Below are positions 9,206 to 21,640 of a stretch of 64,000 nt of DNA, one piece after another (position 1 is the stretch's first letter; every line of letters begins with the position of its first letter). Below the pieces are notes generated by a model. That model saw only the letters and a list, made by a program, of their open reading frames with translations. It ran no database searches and was not told where the DNA came from. Origin of the DNA: Buddleja alternifolia. Taxonomy: Eukaryota > Streptophyta > Magnoliopsida > Lamiales > Scrophulariaceae. The position numbers were made by a program, and so were the translations under genes. The DNA lies in NCBI GenBank assembly GCA_019426215.1, contig CM033394.1, positions 49,464,195 to 49,528,194 on the forward strand, read 5' to 3'.

Positions 9206-12200
9206 ATGGATCGAAGTTGGATTTTAGCGGATCATATGTCGGAACAGTATGAGAAAGGGGTGAAAGAGTTCATAAAGTTTGCAGTTCAGCATGCACCAGA
9301 TCGAACTAGGATCACTTGCCCGTGTTTACGTTGTTGTTTTGGAAAGAGAATTAGTCCACGTGAGTTGGAAGATCATTTGGTGTGTAATGGAATTGATAAA
9401 AACTACACACGTTGGACAAGACACGGTGAAAGTAGTGTCACGTCAGATGATTTGGGTGGTACATCATATCCATCACAGGATTTCAACGTGAATGATTATG
9501 AGCCTAATCATTTGGAGGAGATGACAAATGTGATTGAGAATGATTTGCGAAATTGTCCTAAAATGTTTGATAATTTGATAAGTGATTCAAAGACACCACT
9601 GTATAGTGGTAGTAAATTCACAAGATTGAAAGCAGTCCTAAACCTATACAAGTTAAAAGCCAACAATGGGTGGAGTGCTAAGAGTTTCACAGACTTACTT
9701 GGTCTATTAAAAAGCATGCTCCCTGAGGATAATGTGTTACCTAATCGTACTTATGAGGCTAAATGGATGTTAACCTCAATTGGCATGGGATATGAGAGGA
9801 TACATGTCTGTCTCAATGATTGTATATTGTTTAGAACTGACTATGCATCATTGAAGGTTTGTCCGAAATGTGGCACCTCACGGTACAAGAAGAATGGATT
9901 TGCTCCTGTAAAAACCATGTGGTACTTGCTCATAGTACCACGATTTAAGCGCATGTACAGTAGTAAAGAGTTAGCCAAGGACTTGACATGGCATGCTGAT
10001 AGAAGGCTTGAAGAAAAGATTGAAGATGACAAGATTCGACACCCCTCAGATTCTCCTCAATGGAAAAAGATTGATGATGATTTCCCTGAATTTGGTGAAG
10101 AATCAAGAAACTTGCGCCTTGTATTGGCTACAGATAGCATGAACCTTCATGGCTTGCAAAGTAACGCACATAGTACATGGTCGGTGATTTTGATGATCTA
10201 CAACCTTCCCCCATTGCGATGCATGAAGCGAGAGCATATAATGATGCTTATACTCATTTCTGGGCCAAAACAACCTGGAAATGATATAGATGTCTACTTG
10301 GCTCCTTTAATTGAGGATTTGAAGGTGTTGTGGGAGACCGGTGTTTAAGTATATGACGGGTTCAGAGAAGAAAATTTCAATCTCAGAGTCATGTTATTTG
10401 GAACAATCAATGATTTTCTGGCAAGAGCAAATCTCGAGGGATATGGTGTACATGACCAATGTGGATGCCCCGTATGTGTTAAGAGTACAGATCAATATCT
10501 CTTGACACACTCTTAGAAATATGCATTTCAAGGGTATCGCAGATGGCTAAATCGGAACCATCGATATCTTCGGTGGAAGAAAGCTTTCAATGGGAATATA
10601 GAAGAAGGGCGAGTTCCTAAGTGCTTGACTGGTGAAGAAGTGTTTGAGAATGTAAAAGACTTGGAGGTCAAATTTGGAAAGACTTTTGCAGGTGGCCTTG
10701 CAAAAACTGGGTGGAAAAAAAGGTCGATTTTCTTTGAGTTGCCGTATTGGACGTCTTTACATGTTAGACATTTTCTTAATATTATGCATGTTGAGAAAAA
10801 TGTATTTGATAGTGTCATTGGTACACTACTAAATGTGCCCGGAAAGACAAAAGATGGCGTAAAGGCAAGGTTAAACTTGGTTGAAATGAAGATAATAGGA
10901 AAATTGGCACCAACAAATAAGGGAAAACATACTTATTTGCCTCCAGCAGCTCACACTCTATCCAGGAAAGAAAAAATTGTAAATGGAGTGAAAGTTCCAG
11001 AAGGGTATTCTTCAAACATTAGCAGTCTTGTATCAATGAAGGACTTGAAGCTAAAGCACATGAAGACTCACGGTTGACATGTAATCATGGATCATTTGCT
11101 ACCAATTGCTATACGGGCCATTTTGCCAAAAAAAGTTGAGAGACACGATAACTAGATTGTGTTTCTTCTTCAAAGCCATGTGGAGCAAGGTGTTTGATCC
11201 TGAGCAATTTCTTGCACTTCAGAAACAAATTGTCATCACTTTGTGTGAGCTTGAGATGTATTTTCCACCTGCTTTTTTTTGATATAATGACTCACCTACG
11301 TACCTATTCACTTAGTTAGAGAGACACAACTATGTGGACCGGCTTTTATGAGATCTATGTATCCGGCTGAGCGTTATATGAAGGTATTGAAAGGCTACGT
11401 GAAAAATCGTAGTCGATCGGAAGGTTGCATTGTTGAACGGTACATAGTTGATGAAGACATTTTGCACAGAGTATCTAGCAGATTCTAATGTTGCAGAGCT
11501 TCCAAAGTCTCATGTTGTGGGAGGGGGGACAGAAGGAAAAAGCGTAATTGAAAAGCAATTAGTTAGTGTCTATATTATACAAAGGGAGCAGGCACACCTA
11601 TATGTGCTCCACAACACTGATGAGGTTGAACCATATGTTGAAGAGCGTAAGAACCTACTTAGAAGATTCAATCCAATTAAAAATGAGAGCTGGATTTCAA
11701 GAGAGCATAACAAGAGTTTCATCGATTGGTTCCGAAAGCATATTGAAGAGAAACAGAAAGAGAATCCACTTTCAGTTTCAGATAAATTGACACGGCTGTC
11801 GATGGGTCCGGATAGACTAGTATTTTGTTATTCAGGTTATCGTATAAATGGTCACACATTCTATACAAAAGACCAAGATGAATGAAGTACAATACAGAAT
11901 AGTGGTGTGAGTCTTGTAGCTCAAGCAATGCATATCTCAAGTGCGAAAGATAATAACCCTATCTATGTCGATTTATCATATTATGGGGTGATTGAACTTA
12001 TATGAGAGTTTGATTATAGTTGGTTTCGGGTACCTGTATTTGGGTGTAGGTGGGTTGACAATAAAAATGGTGTCGATAATAGTGAAATAGGCTTCACTCG
12101 AGTAGACCTTGAAAGGGTGGGATACAAAGATGAACCTTTCATTTTGGCATCACAAGCTAAGCAAGTGTTTTTTGTCACCGATCCTATTGATAAGAGGTGG

Positions 12201-12470
12201 TCCATTGTTTTATCGGCAAACAAAAATACTTGTATTGATGATGATTATGAAGAAAGTGAAGATCATAGAGAAATTCCTATCTCATTAGGTGATTCACAAT
12301 CAATTGATAGTGACGATGACTTGGATATAAGTGATGATGAATTGTATATGCGACAAGATCACCAAGAGGGGATATGGATTAATCCATCGGTTCTTCGGCG
12401 TACTAAAAAAAATGGTTGTACCGATGGGAAGCAAAAGACTGCTAAGCCAATGACAAAAAGAAAACGATGA
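9206..12470 (+). pseudogene. CACTA TNP2-type transposase (Transpos_assoc, tnp2, DUF4218, DUF4216)
   Basis: Residues 1-75 carry the transposase-associated zinc region with CPCLRC. The tnp2 domain follows, with SIGMGYERIHVCLNDCILF, CPKCGTSRYK, LATDSMNLHG and GPKQPGNDIDVYL blocks. In-frame stops occur at 10346, 10514 and 11075. After a frame change near 11150 comes ITRLCFFFKAMWSKVFDPEQ, then the DUF4218 segment MYPAERYMKVLKGYVKNRSR and TEYLADSNVAELP. A further stop at 11883 precedes a DUF4216-like block (PVFGCRWVDN ... FTRVDLERVGYKDEPFILASQA). The order and spacing match plant CACTA transposases, which cut and paste the element via its CACTA ends. At least four nonsense changes and two frameshifts make this a clear pseudogene. 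The start at 9206 gives the canonical N-terminus MDRSWI. Confidence 0.9.
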
Positions 12471-12570
12471 AAGGTAGTTGAACTTATTTCATAATTGTAT
12501 GATAGACTTATTTTTTGATCAATATTTATACTTAGGTGCTAGAAAATGTATATTTTTTAGATTTGCCTAT

Positions 12571-12970
12571 TTTTGTGGAAAATTTAAGGGAAATAGGGGT
12601 TTTACTGAATTTAAGGTTAATTTGGGTTAGCTAGGGGTTAATTACATTTAATTGGGGATTAAATTGTGTTTATTTTGTGGTTTAGGGTACATTGATCCAA
12701 CTGGTGATCTATATTTATACTTAGTTGTTGAAAATATGATGTTTTATTTGTAGTTTTATGTGATTATGTGATTCAATTGGTGATCAATATTTATAAAATG
12801 ATGCTTTATTTGTAGTTTTATGTGATTTACGTGATCCAACTGGTAATCAATAATTGTAATTGCTGGGTTTGTTGAGTTTGATGTGGTTGCAAGTTTGAGG
12901 GAAGATTAAGTCGAGAACTTGGTACAAATCTTTGCGCCGTTACTCTGCCAAATTTTTTCTAGAATAATGG
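12571..12970 (+). repeat. CACTA leader module 2 (duplicate of the 8228 module)
   Basis: Same order as module 1: the GTGGAAAATTTAAGGGAAATAG start, the GGTTTAGGGTACATTGATCC core, about three GATCCAACTGGTGATC-type units, then AAGATTAAGTCGAGAACTTG and CGTTACTCTGCC. It lies about 110 bases upstream of the TNPA-like start at 13083. Confidence 0.8.
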
Positions 12971-14162
12971 GAATGAGCCTAACTTCTGTATTTATTACTT
13001 CTACTTTAAAATTATTATTGCCAAATGAATCTGCCAAATTTATATGAATCTAACTTCTGTATTTTTTGGCATTTCTAGGTCGATGGCTTCAGATCCTACT
13101 GGTAGTTTTCCTGAGGATGATGTATATGGATCAGATAGTCGTCATGAAAAGGAGATACGGAGAGGTGTCACGGCTATGAAAAAAGTTATCAAAGCCAGAA
13201 GTAAAGGTATAAGTCTACCTGTCGGTTGGAATGACAGAGATCAAGCAGTTGACCCAAACAAATCAACATTTGTTGGTTATATAGGAGTCTTGGCTCGGCA
13301 GAAGGTGCCGATTACCATAAGTGATTAGCAAAAAGTCCTGTCACTAATAAAAAGAAACATTTGGGATGAAACAAAGGTAATTTGGATATTATCATATTTG
13401 TAAGTGTTAATGTATTTTTTGTTGATTTAATTTTCTCTAAATTATAATTTCATATATACTTTGTTGTTTGTTTTTTGTAGTTGGCATTTGATATTGAAGA
13501 AAGTAGACAAAAGTACGTACTAGCAGAAGCTGGGAAGCTAGCACGTAACTTCAGGAGCTACTTGAGTACAGTGTGGGTGCGAGATGATGATGGAAACATT
13601 AATTACAACCCACCCTCACAATATGAGATACCTCAAGCCGATTGGACGACATTTGTAGATCTTCGCCAAAGTGCAGAATTCCAGGTAGCTAGTCATTTTA
13701 ATTTACGGTTTCATTTGTTGGTTATTGCGTTTATATTTAACTAATAATTTGATAATAAATAAACAGAAACTACGTAGGGAAAATCAGGAAAAAGCAAAGG
13801 AACCTGAATATCCTTACCGGAGATCACGTCTTGGACATGCTCTTGTGGAGCAATATGAGGTATGTAGTTCATTTAGCAATGAATCCTTACAATTTTTTTA
13901 ATAAAAATTCTATGTTAATAAATATATATTTTTTAATGAAAATATAAATGAATAGAAGAAGGGATGCGGGATCCGATTGCACAGAGGTGACACGAGCACT
14001 CGTGTGAAGGATTGCGCATTCCGATAAAACAAATCAAATTGATAACGACAATGTTAGAAGAGTAGTGAATGAAATGGTGAGTTATTTGCAATTTTAGCTC
14101 TATAATGTGTTGTATGTTTGTTTTGAAATACTATTGAAAAAACAAAGTTCACTAATTTTTTT

Positions 14163-14559
14163 GGGATAATAGCAGACACCCCCCTCAGTTATGGGGTGAT
14201 GTGTACTTTGCCCCCTTAACTTATTGAAATGTGCACTTTGCCCCGTCACTTATCATAAAATGTGCACTTCACCCCCTCGGGCAGTTCGGGCAGATTCGGG
14301 CACCACACTTATCATAAAAATTAGACTTTTGCCCCTTGGCTTATGTGTCTTTGTAGCACTTTGCCCCCTGACTTATGTGTTTTTGTAGCATTTTGCCCCC
14401 TCACTTATGTGTTTTGTAGCACTTTGCTCCTGCCCGAGTTGCCCGAGGGGGTGAAGTGCACATTTTATGATAAGTGAGAGGGCAAAGTGCACATTTCAAT
14501 AAATTAGGGGGCAAAGTGCACATTATCCCATAACTGAGGGGGGTGTCTGCTATTATCCC
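14163..14559. mobile_element. Foldback MITE inserted in the CACTA second gene
   Basis: Ends are perfect inverted repeats GGGATAATAGCAGACAC / GTGTCTGCTATTATCCC. The two arms mirror each other for about 130 bases with GCACTTTGCCCC and CATTTTATGATAAGTG segments. Flanks are T runs on both sides, so the target duplication cannot be read. It is intron-located and non-coding. The superfamily is unassigned. Confidence 0.88.
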
Positions 14560-15004
14560 TTTTTTTTTTAAAATGTATTATTATAGGAGAGCATTTCACA
14601 AGAAAGTACTAGCTATAGTGGAAATGAGAAAAGTCGAGATGACCTATTAGCTAAAGCTCTTAAAAAGAAGGAACATCCGGGTCGCGTTAGGGGTGTTGGC
14701 TTTGGGGTCTCACAAAGAGAACGGATCCAAAGCCTGCTAAAGATATGGAGATGGAAAGCCTGAGAAACATGGTGAAAAACCTCTCTGAAACTATGTTTGC
14801 CATGCAACGCCGGCATTGATGTTTTGGAAGTGCCTAACTCTCGTCAGCCACATGAAGATGAGATGATTTCTTTGAAAGATAGCTGCCCAGAACCAGTTAA
14901 GATGCTTCCTGAAGTAATGATTTGAACTTGTTTATTGATCATGTAACTTGCAACTCTCTATTTCTGTAAATCACACAAAACTTTCTAATATAATATTGTA
15001 GATA

Positions 15005-15007
15005 TAC

Positions 15008-15045
<38 letters not shown>

Positions 15046-15047
15046 AG
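15005..15047. repeat. (TA)n(TG)n compound microsatellite inside the CACTA
   Basis: A TA run followed by about 13 TG units. Confidence 0.9.
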
Positions 15048-16654
15048 GTTATCGCTCCAAGTCAATTAGCACTTTCATCGCCATCATACCGTATGGTGGC
15101 TAAAGGACAAATGTACAATCGAGTGGTGATTGATTGAATACTTCACACCCGTCCATTAGCCAAACCATGTGAAAGTGCACATTGACACTGCAGTTGAGCT
15201 GGATACACCCCTACCCGTCCCTCTCAATGATGAAATGCTCACCATTTCTAGTGCTCTGGGTACCTTTGTTGCTTGGCCAGCGAGTCTTGTCATTGACACT
15301 GATGCACCGGTATGTAATTAATAGCTAGTCATTAATAAATTATAACAATTGTTTAAGGTTACTAAATATACTTTGGTGTGTAACATTCATGTTTTATTTT
15401 CTTTGCTTAAACAGTCTCTTGGACCATCCAAATCATCTGGAAACCAGAAATCAGGGACGTCGAAGCAGTCAGCTGTCAAACCAAAACCTCCAATGGACAA
15501 GCCTGCACATGAAGGTGATAGATGTGCAGACCTTGTACTAAATGGACTCCCTGATGACCTTTTATTTCTGGGAAAGTACACTAAGATAATGTCTATTAAT
15601 GCCCAGATCACTATAGACATCGAGGAAAGAATTATGAATTTTGCATTCCCAGAGTAAATTGGGAAGGACGAGATCTGTCACCTTCTGCGTCAAGAAGAGA
15701 TAGGAGCCTCTATCATTACAACGTACATAAAGTAAGTTTTTTAATAATTTTATTACATCTGAACTATGATTATTTTTGTTACTCGAAATTCATTTTTTAT
15801 ACTCAATTTAGGTGTTTGTTGGTTAAGTACGTGATGCCCGAAGCGAAAGAAGCAAGTTTCGGGTTCCTTAGCCCACATTCCATATCTGCGGGAACAGGCA
15901 AGCATACTGAACAAGTGCAGTACATAGTAGGTGCTATGATACAGAGTGCACAAACGAATAAGTTATTTCTTGCACTTTACAACACCGGGTGAGCTACTAA
16001 AGACTCAACTTTAATTTGTAAAACTAGTTACGCAAAATAAATTTTGAACTTATCTTTCGAATGCTTTTTAGGGGACATTGGTTGTTGCTTGCAATTGATC
16101 CATTTGAAGAGGTCGTTTACTATCTGAATTCTTTGCATGGTGAGCCGGATTACCGAGCTGAGATGACACAAAATCAATTCGTAAATTTTTCATTCAATCA
16201 ATGTATCTATTATACTTAATATTTTTTTGAAGTGTATATTTATTTCACATAATTGCTTGTTTTTGACATATTTCCTTGTTTTTTATATTTTTTTATAGGG
16301 ATGTGCACATATTTCGTGCAAATCGCAACAACCATTCCAAGAAATCCAAAAACAAGTCCTGTCAATGGATTAAAATAAAGGTTAGCGTTTTCTAGTTTCA
16401 AGAGATTATATATTCGTATAGAAGTTAGTGTTCTAATACAACGTAACTTTGATTACTTTTGTAGTGACCCCGACAGACAAACGATGTGGATTGTGGCTAC
16501 TTTGTTATGAGATTCATGAAAGAGGTTATTAGCCACGGACAATCTATAATCCCAACAGCGGTATGCATAATTCTAATATATACTTAATTTCTATCCCTTT
16601 TGAAGTTATTAAACCTTTGGTAGGTAATTGAAACGTCATTTGAGTTTGCAATTA

Positions 16655-16688
<34 letters not shown>
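16655..16688. repeat. (TA)n microsatellite inside the CACTA
   Basis: About 17 TA units in an intron upstream of the TTGCAG acceptor of the last ULP1 exon. Confidence 0.9.
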
Positions 16689-16690
<2 letters not shown>

Positions 16691-17092
16691 TGCAGTACTT
16701 TCATAATTCTCAATCCTCCTATACTCCAGAGCAAATTGATGAAGTACGCTGCGAAGTGACATGTTACATTTTCTTAGCAGCTCCTTAGAAATTAGGTAAA
16801 GTATTTTTTGTACATTGTGACTTGTTGTAAATTGTGATTTGATTTATTGTATTTAAATTGTGAGTAATTTAATTAGTTGATCGTAAATTAACACGTGATC
16901 ATTTGTTGAAGATTATAACATTTTGTTGTTGGATGAAAGAAATGGTAATATTGAAGTTTGGGGTTGTTGTTTATGTTGAATATGTTTTACTGTGCAGCTG
17001 AAATTTGTTGGGTTGGTTTGTTGAATATTACTGTACAGAAATATTACCATAATAGGATGCAAAAGATATAAAAAAAAAAAAAAAAAATCCGA

Positions 17093-17425
17093 CACCCTAT
17101 TACTGCGGTTCCATCCTGAACCGCTATAATAGGGTTCAAAAATAAAAAAATAAAAATTAATTCGAACTCTATTACAGCGGTTCAGGCTGGAACCGCTGTA
17201 ATAGGGTTCGAATTAATTTTTTTTTTTTGAACCCTATTACAGCGGTTCAGGCTGGAACCACTATAATAGGGCACCTATTACAACGGGTTTTTATTAAACC
17301 GCTGTAATAGGGCACCTATTACAGCGGGTTTTAACCGCTGTAATAGGTCTAAACCATATTACAGTGTTGCCTATTACAACAGTTAAAACCACTGTAATTG
17401 GTCCAAAAAAACCGCTGTAATAGGC
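17093..17425. repeat. CACTA right subterminal palindromic repeats
   Basis: The same CCTATTACAGCGGTT unit as at the left end, in several direct and inverted copies (for example near 17165-17205, 17235-17270, 17300-17345 and 17390-17423). Confidence 0.88.
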
Positions 17426-17441
17426 CTTTTCTTTAGTAGTG

Positions 17442-17573
17442 TGTGTTGGTGGGCAATCTGTAAGTAGCTATGTAAGCGATCTATGGTCCCGAAGTCGTGC
17501 CCTGACTCTTGTAGGTGACCGGAGCCGACCTTACCTAAACTTTTATGTACCAAAAAAAAAATTGCACGTAAAA
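17442..17573 (+). repeat. tRNA-derived SINE, 3' part with A tail and TSD
   Basis: Continues the SINE from 7803. Bases 17442-17444 are the CACTA 3-bp duplication TGT. The body ends at TTTTATGTACC plus an A run (to 17560), and the same 13-bp ATTGCACGTAAAA follows at 17561-17573. Matching duplications on both sides of a segment split by 9.6 kb show that the SINE was there first. Confidence 0.85.
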
Positions 17574-18145
17574 AACTAATGCGCAACAGAGAAAAATAAT
17601 AAAATCATAATGTAGAATATCTTTTATTTATTAACGTCATTTTTCTTATCATCATATTTTGGATTCCATTCGTAGTATTCTTTTCCTAAAGAAAGCGCTA
17701 GTCATATTTCAAATAAATAGTCGCTAATACTAATGATTTAGTTTCATAAATATATTTAGTATAATATATAAGCTTTGTGAAACCATTCAAAACTATAACC
17801 GATCAAGTGAACATTTAAAATATTTAAAGGCAATAAAATGAGATAATATTGACCGATATAATTTTTTAGTAAAGTATTTAAACATTATAAACTATTGAAC
17901 ATTCAGAAAACTTAAATTATAATTCAACTAAGTGAATTCTTACTAAATAAACTATAATTATTTTAAGTTTATAAAATTCTCTTGGTTTATCTTGATGACT
18001 CGTGATGTTGCTTTTAACTTTGTTTAATAAGATTTTTTCTGATTTATTTTCATGAATATTTAGTTATCTTCATGAATTAGATATAGATATTCAGGAATAA
18101 GATTTCATGAATATCAAAAACAATTATATAGCTAAAAGATATTTA
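17574..18145. other. AT-rich intergenic stretch, no gene seen
   Basis: No recognisable coding or repeat structure beyond general AT richness. Confidence 0.6.
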
Positions 18146-18538
18146 GGCTATGTTTGGTTATGTTTTGGGATGATGTTTTGGTGAGAATTATTGGTGAGAA
18201 ATTTATGAGGACATGTGCGTGTTTGGTTTTATTTTGGGAGTTGATTTTTGGGTAGTTTTTTTTGTGAGATAATGTTTGGTTTTGTTTCCAGATGGAACAA
18301 AAGTTAGTGTAGCAGTCAAATCATGAAGCTTTTTTCTGTTAGAGATGAGAGAGAAGAGAGAAAGAGCACATAGAGAGGAGCATAGGGACAAAGTAGGTGT
18401 AGAAAGACGGAAAATAATTATTATGTTTTTTTTGGATCAAAAGAATAGTGTATTTTTGACCAAATATTTTGTGAACCAAACATGATATGATGAGAATTTT
18501 GGATCAAACATGGTATGAAAACATAACCAAACATTGCG
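18146..18538. mobile_element. Tourist-like (PIF/Harbinger) MITE with TTA TSD
   Basis: The ends are imperfect inverted repeats: GGCTATGTTTGGTTATGTTTT at left and its mirror AAAACATAACCAAACATTGCG at right (at most 21 bases). TTA flanks both ends (18143-18145 and 18539-18541), the duplication typical of PIF/Harbinger elements. At 393 bp and non-coding it fits a MITE. Confidence 0.85.
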
Positions 18539-18856
18539 TTAATGTTTCAAGGAGGTCATATGATTCAAGAATATATATATATATAGTTGAATGGGACCAA
18601 TATTATTTTTCAATCAATGCAATCTTCAAATAATCAAGGTCAAACAATTTAAGCTTTCTTTTATCTTCTTCTTTTATTTTAATGAATAAATTGTAGTGTT
18701 TTCGTGTAACACTACATCTGATTATTATCTGGAAGAAAGATTAAAAGATAGTATGTAAGTGCATCCACATATACTGACAATCACCGAATCAAGAACTTGC
18801 TATGTAAGTTGCAGATCTTGTATAGAATAATATTCATTTAGTTCCATATAATTTAA

Positions 18857-19625
18857 AGGTTAAAAGACATATTCCCTCCAACGTATTAGGAGTTTCACAC
18901 TTTACCTCTTTTTCTAAAAGTTGCATTCAATATCCTAACCTTTGAGTTTTTTTTTTTTTTTTTGGTGAAATACCCCCTGATTATGTCTTCACTTGAGTAT
19001 TCCGCAAAAATTTCATCGAAGATATTAAGATTCTTTGAGACTTGTTTTTTCCTGACCTAAAAAATGTGCATTTAACCCGTTGATCATGTACTTCATCATT
19101 AAATTTATATTTTTAGTGAATAAAGTAAAATGTTTTATCAAAATTTTGATATGTGATATCATTTCCTAATATATATGGATCAATCAATTTGAATGATTTA
19201 TAATTATAAACTACTATGGTTATTCTAGATTTATGTATGTTTGAAAAAATAACTACAAATATATTCTTGTATTATAAGATAACTTTAAGTGATTGAAATG
19301 TCAATATATAATGCAAGTTCGATTATGATGTCAATATATAGTGCAAGAAATTGATACATGATAATATTCCAGTGAAATATTTCACTTAATTCAACCAATA
19401 AAAGGATTAAATGATTAAAGTGCACATTTGTTTAAGGTTAGGGAGCAAAGTATATACCTCTCAAAGTATATAAGAATCTCTACAAAAATATTTCACCAAA
19501 AACAAAATTAGGGGGACATTCTGCATAAATATTCAAAAGTTAGGATGTTGCATTTTTATTTTTTTTTAAATAAGGGGGAAGTACGAAACCCCTAATAGAT
19601 TGAGGGCGAATATGCATTTTACCCT
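18857..19625. repeat. Long foldback element (about 770 bp), unclassified
   Basis: The left arm starts GGTTAAAAGACATATTCCCT and the right arm, read inverted, starts GGGTAAAATGCATATTCGCC. Similarity continues for about 150 bases per arm (ATTAGGAGTTTC versus ATTAGGGGTTTC, then TTGCATTCAATATCCTAAC versus TGCAACATCCTAAC). No ORF and no clear target duplication, so the ends are approximate. Confidence 0.72.
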
Positions 19626-20262
19626 ATCTTAAAATTTCTTATAACCATATTATGCCTAATGTATAATTTATGAAATCGCACCGTAATTATAACTTTCTTA
19701 TATATAAATGTCCTAAATCCCAACATTATTATGCATTTCCTATATATTGTACGGAATTCTTGATTAATTTTCTTATAAGTATCCCGTCAAATAGTAACTA
19801 TTAGTGAGCTTTGTTTTTATAATTCATATAATTTAACCATTAAGCTCTCGATGATTACCATCACTCAAATACTTGTATAAGTTGAATACATATAACTTGG
19901 ATATTTTGCAAATTAATATTTTTTCTGAAGAAATATTAGTTTGTAAAAAATAAAATTTATTTGTATTCAAAAAAAATTTATCTGCTTAGTACTCCTCCGT
20001 CTTAGAAAGGTTACCCCTTTGACATTTCATAGGAAAGAAGAAAAGTTAAATTTCAACCATCTATTCGTAGATATTCCTTTATACGAATAAAAAAATGATA
20101 TCTATTCATTTAAATAAAATCACATATTTTAACTATCTAAATATATATTTGAGAAAATATATAATTAATTCCATGTTTACACACATATGTACTTTCTTAG
20201 GAAAGTAGATTTTGAGTATATATATATTAAAAAAGTCTTAACACATTACTGGCCTAAGAGAA

Positions 20263-20530
20263 TAAAAACTTTATTTATAATATTATAAATCAAATTGAAA
20301 AAAAAAACTTGAATCCCTATGTTAGACACGTGTATAGGTTTTTTTATTTATTTTCTCCTTTTAGTAAATAACTAAAGAGATGCTTAAACAATAAAAACTT
20401 TATTTAATATGATAAATCAAATTGAAAAAAAAAAAAAAAAACCTGAATCCCTATATATGTTGGACACATGTACATATACACACATATATAGCTTTTTTAT
20501 TTATGTTCCCTTTTTAGTAAATAAATAAGT
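20263..20530. repeat. Tandem duplication of an approximately 130-bp AT-rich unit
   Basis: Two copies begin at AATAAAAACTTTATTTA (about 20261 and 20390). They continue through AATCAAATTGAAAAAA, CTGAATCCCTAT/TTGAATCCCTAT and TTTTTAGTAAATAA. Confidence 0.8.
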
Positions 20531-20599
20531 AGGAGTAACATTATGTACCTCTACATCTTATTATTCCCCAGAGTGAATCTAGTAAGGTAGTATGACTAA

Positions 20600-21640
20600 T
20601 TAATCATACTCCTAACCATATCCTTTAAAGTCATGTTTCGTCTTTCAGCTACACCATTCATGTTAGGACTACCTGGCATGGTGTACTATGGGACGATTCT
20701 ATATTCCTCTAGGAATTTTGCAAATGGTCCTGGACATTGTTCACTTGATGCATCATTTCTGTCGTAGTATTCACCACCACGGTCAGACCTGAAGTCCTTA
20801 ATCGTTTTGCCAAGTTGATTTTCAACTTCGGCCTTAAATGTTTTGAAAACATCCAGCACTTGAGACTTCTCATGTATTAAGTACAAATAGCCATAACAAG
20901 AGTAATCGTCTATGAATGTTATAAAATATTACTGACCATTCCATGAAGGTATAGGAAATGGCCCACAAATGTCTGTATGTATAAGTTCTAAGACATCCTT
21001 TTCTCTCTTGGCTCCTCTGTTTTCCTTTAATACACTCGACGCATATTTCATTTTCCATATTGTCAAGTGCACCAAGAATTCCTTCTGACACAAGCCTTTC
21101 AATTCTTTGTTTAGAAATGTGACCTAAGCGTTTGTGCTATAACGGTAGTGAATTCTCGTTCATTAATTTTCATTTAGTGCCATGCAAATGAACGTGCAGG
21201 GTTTCATTAAGCGAGGTAATTGTATTAAGCATATATAGGTTATCACATCCTGATAAAGTACTGGATCCTATAAGTTTAGAATCATAATAGAGACGACATC
21301 CATTGTGACCAAACGAACAAACATATCCTTCTTTGTCCAAAATACAAATGGATATTAAGTTCCGTCTAAATGACAGTACAACATATGTCTCATACAATTC
21401 TAAACAAAATCCAGTATTAAGTGATAACCTAATAAGAGGAAATAGTAAAGCCCATCAACTATTAATCTCAAAATCTAAAAACAATTCACCAAATTTCACA
21501 AATTGATGAATCAACCACATGCAACCACAAATCGCAGCGGAAAACTAAAGATTATATGGATTTAACTGAAGATCAGAAACTTTAGACCCGAAAAAATCAT
21601 GAGTTCTTAAATCGGGGCTCTGATACCACTTGTTGGCTTT
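20600..21640 (-). pseudogene. Ty1/copia fragment: GAG-pre-integrase and integrase core, with LTR/PBS junction
   Basis: On minus, 21397 downward reads MYETYVVLSFRRNLISICIL, then HKRLGHISKQRIERLVSEGI (GAG-pre-integrase zinc region with CVECIKGKQ). A frame change near 20990 leads into the integrase core: LIHTDICGPF, FIDDYSCYGYLYLIHEKSQV, FRSDRGGEYY with a catalytic Asp, and VAERRNMTLKDMVRSM near 20630. Upstream on minus a primer-binding site lies at 21617-21628, but gag and protease are missing between it and pol. Reverse transcriptase and RNase H are absent beyond 20600. Several frameshifts and stops occur. It is a truncated, dead element of the copia superfamily that integrated DNA copies of its RNA. 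Confidence 0.82.
21617..21628 (-). other. Initiator-Met tRNA primer-binding site of the copia fragment
   Basis: TGGTATCAGAGC on minus, preceded by an LTR-like end AAGCCAACA and a two-base spacer. This is the standard plant copia PBS. Confidence 0.8.

Larger units (their letters stand above)
13083..16790 (+). pseudogene. CACTA second gene: Ptta/TNPA-like protein with C-terminal ULP1 (C48) protease domain
   Basis: Multi-exon and decayed. Exon 1 begins MASDPTGSFPEDDVYGSDSR and meets a TAG at 13326 where ISDWQKV would be expected. Splicing at AAAG|GTAATT (near 13377) and TTTGTAG|TTGGCA (13480/13481) gives LAFDIEESRQKYVLAEAGK..., then a W..FVDLRQSAEF stretch and YPYRRSRLGHALVEQYE, which resemble the plant En/Spm Ptta domain. 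After the 14163 MITE, further exons lead to a peptidase C48 domain: GHWLLLAID with catalytic His (exon from 16072), then NDVDCGYFVMRFM with the Cys codon at 16492. These proteases remove SUMO in host proteins. Their job in CACTAs is unknown. Stops (13326, 14034, 15655) and shifts disable the gene. Exon borders between 13900 and 15400 are not resolved. Confidence 0.78.
7804..17441 (+). mobile_element. CACTA (En/Spm) DNA transposon, 9.6 kb, with 3-bp TSD
   Basis: The right end reads CACTACTAAAGAAAAGG on minus. The left end is a mutated CATTACTATAAAAA. Both are immediately flanked by TGT (7801-7803 and 17442-17444), the 3-bp duplication expected of CACTA elements. Subterminal arrays of a palindromic CCTATTACAGCGGTT motif fill both ends. 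Two plus-strand gene sets lie inside, as in autonomous CACTAs: a TNP2-type transposase (9206-12470) and a TNPA/Ptta-ULP1-type gene (13083-16790). Both are broken by stops and frameshifts, so this copy cannot encode its own transposition. The left terminal CACTA base change may also impair mobility. Confidence 0.93.

Noticed and set aside
17383..17586. 67-residue minus-strand frame
   Set aside because: Spans the CACTA end and the SINE tail, so it is chance.
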